From contig NZ_CP061205.1 in the NCBI RefSeq assembly GCF_015240255.1, positions 558,001-622,000 of the forward strand: a stretch of DNA of 64,000 nucleotides. Direction: 5' to 3'. Source of the stretch: Kordiimonas pumila. GTDB taxonomy: Bacteria; Pseudomonadota; Alphaproteobacteria; Sphingomonadales; Kordiimonadaceae. Positions 55,156 to 61,242 of the stretch are shown in pieces (within the stretch, counting starts at the first letter, position 1; every line of letters starts with the position of its first letter). Made by a program: the position numbers and the translations under genes. The notes below the pieces were generated by a model. It was given only the letters and a program-made list of their open reading frames with translations, did not search any database and was not told the origin of the DNA.

Positions 55156-55389
55156 ATGAAAAAGGCGATCACTACAAAATTTTCCAGACTTGTTGGAAAC
55201 ATGTTTTTGGATACTACTTCTAGTAGGGTGGAGCGTGTTCAAAGGAAACTGTACAACAGCCAAAGGGGTGTTGTCAGCAGGTTTTCTCGTGGTAATGCCA
55301 GCATTCAGAATGGTCGATATCTCACGAGAGAAGACCTTGAAGCCGAGCGCGCACAACGCGACAAATATTACCGAGAACATACAGCGTAA
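55156..55389 (+). CDS. Small repeated protein, copy 1
   Basis: A 77-aa basic protein whose last ~45 residues (VQRKLYNSQR..., GRYLTREDLEAERAQR, KYYREH) recur in the gene at 56180. A 60-bp stretch is identical in DNA between the two. No named family. It is 15 nt upstream of the 211-aa membrane-anchored protein gene, probably the same transcript. Confidence 0.7.
   Translation: MKKAITTKFSRLVGNMFLDTTSSRVERVQRKLYNSQRGVVSRFSRGNASIQNGRYLTREDLEAERAQRDKYYREHTA
55299..55358 (+). repeat. 60-bp direct repeat, copy 1
   Basis: Identical over 60 bp to 56317-56376, with weaker similarity extending about 65 bp upstream and 20 bp downstream. The two copies, 1,018 bp apart in direct orientation, bracket the 211-aa gene and could delete or amplify it by homologous recombination. 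Confidence 0.95.
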
Positions 55390-55404
55390 ATTTGGCAGCT
55401 CTTT

Positions 55405-56040
55405 ATGGATTTTGATTTTAAGAAAAGTGTGGAGGAATATCTTGTTCACCTTTCTGAGGTCGAAGGTTACGTAAAAGAGGCGGAAAGAATACGCAATCAA
55501 ACTGTTATACCGGCTATTAACGAGTTGAGGTATGCAGGACGGTATATGTCAGAAATATACCTTGCATTGATATCTGGTGTACACTCAGATAATTCTGATG
55601 ATGTGAAGGTGGTAATCAGAGATAAGCTTCGGGATGCAAACTTTTCTTGCTTGAAAGCTAAACATGACGTCATGGATGCTGTGCGGGGTCAATTACATGC
55701 GGATTATATGGTTTTAAGGAAAGAGTTTACGCCTAGTGTGGTCAGAAAAACGCTTCCAAAGCACGATGATATGCTTGCTTTAGGTAAAGAAATTGACCGT
55801 TGTCAAACAGATTCCCGGAAAGATCGGGATAATATTGATGAACATTATGGCGATATGTTCAAAAACTATTATCCAAAAGTTCTAGAATATTTATCGCTCA
55901 TGAGTGACCCATTAACCATTGAGAGTTTGCATTCTGAGTGTAAAAGCAATCGTCGTAAAAGTTTGTACACTGCGGCAGGTATTTTTTTGGCTGCCTTGGG
56001 TTTGTTAGTCGGTGTTGCCCAATTGCTTAAAGGCCCATAA
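55405..56040 (+). CDS. Tail-anchored protein of unknown function
   Basis: A 211-aa, mostly helical, charged protein with a single hydrophobic helix at the very C-terminus (SLYTAAGIFLAALGLLVGVAQ in part), so likely tail-anchored in the inner membrane with its bulk in the cytoplasm. No family recognised. It sits between the two copies of a small repeated gene and shares the AT-rich composition of the region; a defence effector or immunity role is speculation. Confidence 0.7.
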   Translation: MDFDFKKSVEEYLVHLSEVEGYVKEAERIRNQTVIPAINELRYAGRYMSEIYLALISGVHSDNSDDVKVVIRDKLRDANFSCLKAKHDVMDAVRGQLHADYMVLRKEFTPSVVRKTLPKHDDMLALGKEIDRCQTDSRKDRDNIDEHYGDMFKNYYPKVLEYLSLMSDPLTIESLHSECKSNRRKSLYTAAGIFLAALGLLVGVAQLLKGP

Positions 56041-56179
56041 CCAATTGATAAAAAACAATAAATATTATATGATAAAGACTGAACAATATGCTTTTTAAGA
56101 CGCAAATAGAAGGCGTGTGTTCTTGAAGTGTTCTTTGTTTTGACTATATAATGATATGCAAGCAATGGAGGACTTACTG

Positions 56180-56407
56180 ATGTATGGACTACATAAACTT
56201 CAGATGATTATAGGTGGCTTGTTTGGCAAAGGTATATCCGCTAAGTCTAAACGTGTTCAAAGGCAACTCCACAATAGTCAAAGGCTTATTGTCAGTAGGC
56301 TTGCTCGTGGTAATGTCAGCATTCAGAATGGTCGATATCTCACGAGAGAAGACCTTGAAGCCGAGCGCGCACAACGAGAAAAATATTATCGAGAACACCC
56401 TGCTTAG
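56180..56407 (+). CDS. Small repeated protein, copy 2
   Basis: A 75-aa paralogue of the protein at 55156. The N-termini differ; the C-terminal GRYLTREDLEAERAQR-KYYREHPA region is nearly identical. GGAGG 8 nt before the ATG at 56180 decides the start; the frame is open from 56156. It is convergent with the XRE gene at the right end of element A. Confidence 0.7.
   Translation: MYGLHKLQMIIGGLFGKGISAKSKRVQRQLHNSQRLIVSRLARGNVSIQNGRYLTREDLEAERAQREKYYREHPA
56317..56376 (+). repeat. 60-bp direct repeat, copy 2
   Basis: Exact 60-bp match to 55299-55358, inside the second small gene. The identity is higher than in the flanking parts of the same genes, pointing to recent duplication or gene conversion. 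Confidence 0.95.
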
Positions 56408-56437
56408 TCACTATATAGAAACTATACAACCTGTCTG

Positions 56438-56875
56438 CTAGACAGGTTGTTTTATATTGAACCACTTTCCCACAATCCCATTTATATTCACAGCATTTGG
56501 GTCAATTAAGACCTGACCATGCTCTCGCCTAGCCAAAGAATGCTCATCTATTCCAAGCTCATTCGCCAGCTCTTTAATGCTAACACCATGCCGTAAACGA
56601 TATGCCTTAATCTTCTCCCCAAGCGTTACTGGCTCTGGAAACGGTTCATATCCAAGGAATGAGATGATAGCCGGATAATGCTTGATACTTGGCTGTGCAT
56701 CACCCTTTTCCCAGTTCATAATCGTGAAGTTTCCCACCCCAATGAGCTTCCCAACGTCCTTTTGCCGTAGTTCCAGTTCCATACGCCTTTTGAGCATATG
56801 CTCTCCAATGGTCTTAGGGTGTTTTGGGTAAGTCTTTGGTTTTTCTATAGAAAGACTGAAATTGCAAAATGGCAA
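56438..56875 (-). CDS. XRE-type double-HTH regulator at right end of element A
   Basis: A 145-aa protein with two Cro/C1-type HTH units: residues ~22-60 (GEHMLKRRMELELRQKDV) and ~80-115 (GEKIKAYRLRHGVSIKEL). The family starts near YPKHPKTIGEH and commonly accompanies recombinases. The only start in frame before that region is TTG at 56875, inside the att right arm; ATG occurs only at codon 27. In the circular form this frame continues upstream into the recombinase gene. It may control the recombinase or report integration state. Confidence 0.85.
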   Translation of the reverse strand: MPFCNFSLSIEKPKTYPKHPKTIGEHMLKRRMELELRQKDVGKLIGVGNFTIMNWEKGDAQPSIKHYPAIISFLGYEPFPEPVTLGEKIKAYRLRHGVSIKELANELGIDEHSLARREHGQVLIDPNAVNINGIVGKWFNIKQPV

Positions 56876-56886
56876 CGAACCCCTGT
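56862..56886. other. attR of element A (junction with element B)
   Basis: Right arm TTGCAAAATGGCAACGAA (56862-56879) overlaps the core GAACCCCTGT (56877-56886), followed by comM sequence CGCTGTGGG. The arm contains an ATG in frame with the downstream comM fragment, so the fragment reads MATNPC where comM has AAMNPC. The same half-site occurs again at 60353-60377. Confidence 0.9.
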
Positions 56887-57387
56887 CGCTGTGGGTATTT
56901 GGATGATGCTGCGATGGCGTGTGGTCGTGCGCCCCGGTGCGCGGCGGAGTATCAGGCGAAAATATCAGGCCCCTTGTTTGACCGGTTTGATATATTTATG
57001 GATGTACCGGCGGTATCTGCCGCTGACTTATCACTGCCATCCAGCGCAGAACCGTCGGCAGTGGTTGCCGCTCGTGTGGCAGTGGCCCGCGCCCGGCAAA
57101 GGAGGCGCGCTGAAGCTGAAGGCAAGGAAGATGTCTTTCTGAATGCCCATGCTGACGGGGCATACCTGCAAGCAATTGCTGCGCCTGACGCAGGCGGCAA
57201 ACAGATGCTTGAGAAAGCAGTTGATCACTTCCGCCTGTCTGCGCGCGGGTATCACCGCGTACTGCGTGTTGCCCGCACCATTGCAGACCTTGCAGAGAGC
57301 GAAACAGTACACAGCGATCACATCGCTGAAGCCCTCGCCTATCGCCGCATAAACCCACAAGCTGCAAGTATAAGAGCGGTGGGATAA
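56869..57387 (+). pseudogene. comM: comM 3' end, copy 1 (left end of element B)
   Basis: The frame from ATG 56869 gives 172 aa of the ComM C-terminal third: NPCRCGYLDDAAMACG, GPLFDRFDIFMDV, then the helical ARGYHRVLRVARTIADLAES segment. The coding sequence is undamaged but separated from its 5' part by element A. Compared with copy 2 it differs in the PSSAEPSAVVAARVAVARAR region and has a 4-residue longer end. Joined to 33225 it would give an intact ComM of about 513 aa. Confidence 0.92.
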
Positions 57388-57480
57388 AGATGATAGGTAT
57401 TGGCTGTGTTTAAACCGGGTTGTTTCCCTTGAGGTGTGTGATAATAGACAACAGGTTAAACACTGAATGGGGGAATATAA

Positions 57481-60111
57481 ATGAGTCAGGTTTCTCAAGG
57501 CGATACAGTAACTATTGATGGCGTTGAAACAAATGGTTACTCAAGTGGTAACACTAATGACATTACAATTATTGTTACCTCCAGTGGTCAAGTCTCTAAG
57601 CCAGAAGGTAATGTTATCGAACAGCTCTCAAGTGGTATTATTGAGAACGATGGCACAATATCTATAATATCCCAAAAAGTATTCGATGTTGCGGTAGGTA
57701 TTTGGGAGCAAGGGCGCCCCTTTACAGTCTTAAATACAGGTTCTGTTAGCGCAACAGCTCTTGGAACATCTGCAACAGCTATTGGTATGGTCCTGCATCA
57801 GGATGGAGAAGCCATAAATCAAGGTACCATAACATCTTCCAGTTTTTATGAGTCAATTGGCGTTTGGATTAAAGGTCAGGAGCGCTGGGATGTTACAGTT
57901 TTCACTAATGAAGGTCGTGTTGAGGCTGTTGGTGGAAGCAATGCAATTGGAATTAAAGCAGACTCGGTAGAATTTACAAATCAAGCTTCAGGGCAGATTA
58001 TCTCCTCTGGGGTAGGAGCGTACTTTGGACCAGAAATATATTCTAGTGGTGCAGAGATTATTTTTGTAAATCATGGCCTTATAGAGGGTGATGCTGGTGC
58101 GGTGCAAATTAACGAAACGTTTTATTCTTTTCTGAATACTGGCACATTACGCTCAACTGAGGATGGCGGTTTTACGGTTAGCTTTGGGATGGGTGGTTCT
58201 TTTTATCCTGTTCGTAATGAAGGGCTGATTGAAGCGCAGGGAGCGAATGCCTCCGCTGTTATTACATCAGATAATACCGCATCTGTTTTCTTCATGGAAA
58301 ATTCTGGGACAATTCGTTCCACAGAAGCTGCAATCCAAGGTAGACTAGGGGATACGCAAATTACCAATACAGGCCTGATCGAAGGAAATATTTTACTCGG
58401 AGGTGGCCGGGACTTATTAGACCTGCGACAAGGCCAGGTAGAAGGTAATGTTGATCTTGGTGGAGGTGATGACAGATTACTTTTCAGTGGGACTTCGGAT
58501 GTATCTGGCAGCTTTGATGCAGGAGCAGGTGTTGATCAGCTTAGCATTACTAGTGGCCTATCTTCTGGTACCGTAATATTTGATGCGGATGTGTTCAAAG
58601 GGTTTGAAAGGATATCTTTTCTTGGAGCGGGTACGACAATTATACATGGGACACTTGTGTTAAGCTCCATGGATATGGGAGGTTATTTTTACGGAGATGA
58701 GGAGACCCCCGGGTTGTTCTCGCTAGAGGATGCGCATATTACTGTCTCTTCAAGTGGATTTAGTACCGTCCAACGACTTGATTTGGATACCAAGTCAACT
58801 ATCAGTACTTTTGATGAACGCGGTGTGCAGGTTTCTATAACGGACACATTGAATAACCAAGGAAGCATAATAGGAAGTAGCATCGCTCTACGTCAATATG
58901 GAGGAACACTGGAGAATAGCGGCTTGATTCGTGGTGTAGATATTGCTGTGACTATTGGTTATGGTAGTATTGTTTTGGTACATAATACAGGCGTTATTCA
59001 AGGGGATATTGCGTTTTACGGAGGTAGTGAAAACGATACTCTTTTATCTTCGGATGGCGTTGTTATTGGCCGAGTGGAAGGTCATGATGGAGATGACAAA
59101 CTCATATTGGGTTCTGGTAATGACATGATATTGGGCGGTAACGGCTCGGACACCATTGTTGGCAATGCAGGCAACGACATTCTTGATGGAGGTGCTGGGG
59201 ATGATGTTTTGCGTGGGAATGCGGGGGATGATGTCTCGATAGGGGGTGCTGGGGCTGATGCTCTCTGGGCAGGCTCTGGCGATGCCGGGTATGACTTTGG
59301 CGCAGGCGGTGCCGGTGCTGATACTCTGGGCGGCGCCGCCGGGAACGACTTCCTTGTGGGGGGTGGTATTAATGATGGCTCCACCATTCACTATAGCAGC
59401 GTGAATGATAGTTCGGATGACGGCAGCGATGTCCTTTACGGCGGGTCCGGAAATGACACGCTTATCGGGGGCGGTTGGGATGATAGTGCTGTAAGTGACA
59501 ATGGCCTGTTTGATGCTGGTGAGGAAATTACCACAGGTACAGATGCTGATCAGATATGGTCCGGGTCTGGGGATGACCTTGTGTACGGCGCAGGTGGGGC
59601 GGATGTCCTTGGCGGCGGTGAGGGGAATGACAGCCTCTACGGTGCTGGTGGCAATGATACGGTTTATGGCGGTCCGGGAGACGGTCAAGACAGCGTGGAT
59701 GGTGGTTCTGGTAATGACCTTGTTTATACAGGGGCTGGTAATGACACCATCGCTGGGGGCTCCGGCAATGATGAGCTGTATTCCGGTGGCGGCGTTGATG
59801 TTGTGGATGGCGGCGTGGGCAGCGATACCTTGTTTGGCGGTGGCGGGAATGACCAGTTCACTGGAGGTTCCGGATCAGACACTTTCTATTTTGCTTCAGG
59901 ACACGAGGACGACACAGTAACAGACTTCAGCGTCAGTGATGATATTCTGGGGCTTGTCAACACTGTAACAGACTTTCAGTCCGCGGCTGATGTTCAGGCT
60001 GCTGCAACCAATAGTGGGGGGAATGTCATCATTGACTTAGGAGGCGGCGGTAGCGTCACCCTAAATGGCCTTTCCGTGAATGACCTAGCTAATATAACAT
60101 ACGAATTTTGA
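57481..60111 (+). CDS. RTX-type calcium-binding repeat protein
   Basis: An 876-aa protein without a Sec signal. Residues ~1-330 form irregular repeats around NTGxI/xGAI patterns (LNTGSVSATA, INQGTITSS, ENSGTIRSTE, TNTGLIEGN) suggestive of a beta-helix. Residues ~540-810 carry many GGxGxDxLxGG nonapeptides (GNAGNDILDGGAGDDVLRG), which bind calcium. The C-terminal ~60 residues (NVIIDLGGGGSVTLNGLSV) match type I secretion-signal regions. No T1SS genes are nearby. GGGGG precedes the ATG. Probably a secreted adhesin- or S-layer-like protein. Confidence 0.9.
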   Translation: MSQVSQGDTVTIDGVETNGYSSGNTNDITIIVTSSGQVSKPEGNVIEQLSSGIIENDGTISIISQKVFDVAVGIWEQGRPFTVLNTGSVSATALGTSATAIGMVLHQDGEAINQGTITSSSFYESIGVWIKGQERWDVTVFTNEGRVEAVGGSNAIGIKADSVEFTNQASGQIISSGVGAYFGPEIYSSGAEIIFVNHGLIEGDAGAVQINETFYSFLNTGTLRSTEDGGFTVSFGMGGSFYPVRNEGLIEAQGANASAVITSDNTASVFFMENSGTIRSTEAAIQGRLGDTQITNTGLIEGNILLGGGRDLLDLRQGQVEGNVDLGGGDDRLLFSGTSDVSGSFDAGAGVDQLSITSGLSSGTVIFDADVFKGFERISFLGAGTTIIHGTLVLSSMDMGGYFYGDEETPGLFSLEDAHITVSSSGFSTVQRLDLDTKSTISTFDERGVQVSITDTLNNQGSIIGSSIALRQYGGTLENSGLIRGVDIAVTIGYGSIVLVHNTGVIQGDIAFYGGSENDTLLSSDGVVIGRVEGHDGDDKLILGSGNDMILGGNGSDTIVGNAGNDILDGGAGDDVLRGNAGDDVSIGGAGADALWAGSGDAGYDFGAGGAGADTLGGAAGNDFLVGGGINDGSTIHYSSVNDSSDDGSDVLYGGSGNDTLIGGGWDDSAVSDNGLFDAGEEITTGTDADQIWSGSGDDLVYGAGGADVLGGGEGNDSLYGAGGNDTVYGGPGDGQDSVDGGSGNDLVYTGAGNDTIAGGSGNDELYSGGGVDVVDGGVGSDTLFGGGGNDQFTGGSGSDTFYFASGHEDDTVTDFSVSDDILGLVNTVTDFQSAADVQAAATNSGGNVIIDLGGGGSVTLNGLSVNDLANITYEF

Positions 60112-60120
60112 TGCCGTTGT

Positions 60121-60366
60121 TTAACGAAAAGTCATGTTATACCCAAGAAAGTCTATAATAGCTGGATAATGTTTGGCGCTTGGTTTGGAGTAGCCCTTCT
60201 CCCAGTTCATGATTGTTCTGGCTGATATATTCACGAGCTTCTCAACATCCTTTTGGCGTAACTCCAGTTCCATACGCCTTTTGAGGATATGTTCCCCGAT
60301 TGTGGTGGGGTGTTTTGGGTAAGGTGTTGGCTTTTCTACAGAAAGCCTGAAATTGTAAGATGGCAA
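60121..60366 (-). pseudogene. Truncated XRE regulator at right end of element B
   Basis: An 81-aa frame homologous to the first half of the element A regulator (YPKHPTTIGEHILKRRMELE, then MNWEKGYSKPSAKHYPAII), diverged mostly at silent or conservative positions. The second HTH is missing: the frame stops after LGYNMTFR, 10 nt from the RTX stop codon, so a deletion fused this end to the RTX gene. Its only early start is TTG at 60366 in the att arm, as in element A. Confidence 0.85.
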
Positions 60367-60377
60367 CGAACCCCTGT
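60353..60377. other. Second attR-type site (right end of element B)
   Basis: Arm TTGTAAGATGGCAACGAA (60353-60370) and core GAACCCCTGT (60368-60377), followed by comM CGCTGTGGG. It differs from the attR of element A at two arm positions. The inner GGCAACGAA half of the palindrome is conserved. Confidence 0.88.
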
Positions 60378-60866
60378 CGCTGTGGGTATTTGGATGATGC
60401 TGCGATGGCGTGTGGTCGTGCGCCCCGGTGCGCGGCGGAGTATCAGGCGAAAATATCAGGCCCCTTGTTTGACCGGTTTGATATATTTATGGATGTACCG
60501 GCGGTGTCGGCCGCTGACTTATCACTGCCGTCAACCGGCGAACCGTCATCTGTTATTGCCGCCCGTGTAGCAGCGGCGCGCGAGCGCCAGCACGGCCGCG
60601 CTGAAGCTGAAGGCAAGGAAGATGTCTTTCTGAATGCCCATGCTGATGGGGCATACCTGCAAGCAATTGCCGCGCCTGACGCAGGTGGCAAACAGATGCT
60701 TGAGAAAGCTGTTGATCACTTCCGCCTGTCTGCGCGCGGGTATCACCGCGTACTGCGTGTTGCCCGCACTATCGCTGACCTAGCGGGCAGCGACACCGTC
60801 ACCCAACCCCACATCGCCGAGGCCCTCGCCTACCGGCGCATCACACCGCAGGTTGCTTCAAGATAA
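60360..60866 (+). pseudogene. comM: comM 3' end, copy 2 (probable native end)
   Basis: The frame from ATG 60360 gives 168 aa of the ComM C-terminus, ending AEALAYRRITPQVASR. It abuts backbone sequence leading to the TonB receptor, so it is probably the host's original 3' end. The ATG comes from the element arm and could allow translation of this fragment alone, though no good ribosome site precedes it. Confidence 0.9.
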
Positions 60867-61242
60867 TAGAGCCAGATATTAACCTGATTATATGATTAGG
60901 CGCTTGAATTTAGGGATATGTCCGTTTCTTTTGTGAACGCTTCCAGTTTTCTCCATTTTTAATAGAGGAACTCACCAAACATTACCAGTCCGTAACCTGA
61001 TGAGAAGGCTGTCACTACTTAGGTATGGTGTGGTTTGTTGCGGTAAATTAGTTAGAAATCAATGAAATTGAAAAACCATCTTGTTGCATATATACAGCAC
61101 AATACATTGTTTTATAACACATTATTGTTGCAAAGGGTTACATAACGTGCTTTGACCCCCTATAAATAGTTCGAATACAAATTATTTTAATCATACACAA
61201 TGCGTTGTTACGTTTGCGCGTTAACAACCAGAGGAGGCTATT
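60867..61242. other. Intergenic region upstream of TonB receptor
   Basis: 376 nt with no ORF I can support. The part from about 61040 to 61200 is strongly AT-rich and probably holds the receptor promoter. GAGGAGG (61230-61237) is the ribosome site for the GTG start at 61243. No clear Fur box or riboswitch was seen. Confidence 0.6.

Larger units (their letters stand above)
33216..56886. mobile_element. Element A: 23.66 kb serine-recombinase integrative element in comM
   Basis: Bounded by direct copies of GAACCCCTGT at 33216 and 56877. Removing the DNA between them restores the comM frame (AAMNPC then RCGY). The left end encodes a large serine recombinase reading outward into attL, and the right end an XRE regulator. 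Cargo includes ArdC, a P-loop ATPase, a second serine recombinase, a PHP-SMC ATPase, two VirD4/HerA-like ATPases, a LuxR receptor, an invertible-looking cassette and several exported proteins. No relaxase, coupling to a T4SS, or phage structural gene is visible. It may be mobilised by a helper, or be a partly decayed integrative element. Confidence 0.9.
56877..60377. mobile_element. Element B: 3.49 kb tandem segment with comM 3' end and RTX gene
   Basis: Lies between two direct copies of the att core (56877 and 60368). It begins with a full comM 3' end (to 57387), followed by an RTX gene and a truncated XRE gene that overlaps the next att. It encodes no recombinase. Its first 146 bp (from 56869) are identical to 60360-60505; beyond that the two comM ends diverge. 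Both flanking sites are attR-type, so excision by the recombinase alone looks unlikely, though RecA could delete it. Read as an accreted remnant whose left end restores comM. Confidence 0.75.

Noticed and set aside
33216-56886. Element A as a prophage
   Set aside because: No capsid, portal, terminase or tail gene is recognisable, and the large ATPases are VirD4/HerA-type, not terminase-type.
59044-59688. 214-codon antisense frame opposite the RTX repeats
   Set aside because: A by-product of the repetitive glycine/aspartate codons on the coding strand.
56877-60377. Element B as an insertion sequence or composite transposon
   Set aside because: No transposase and no terminal inverted repeats; its ends are the same att half-sites used by element A.
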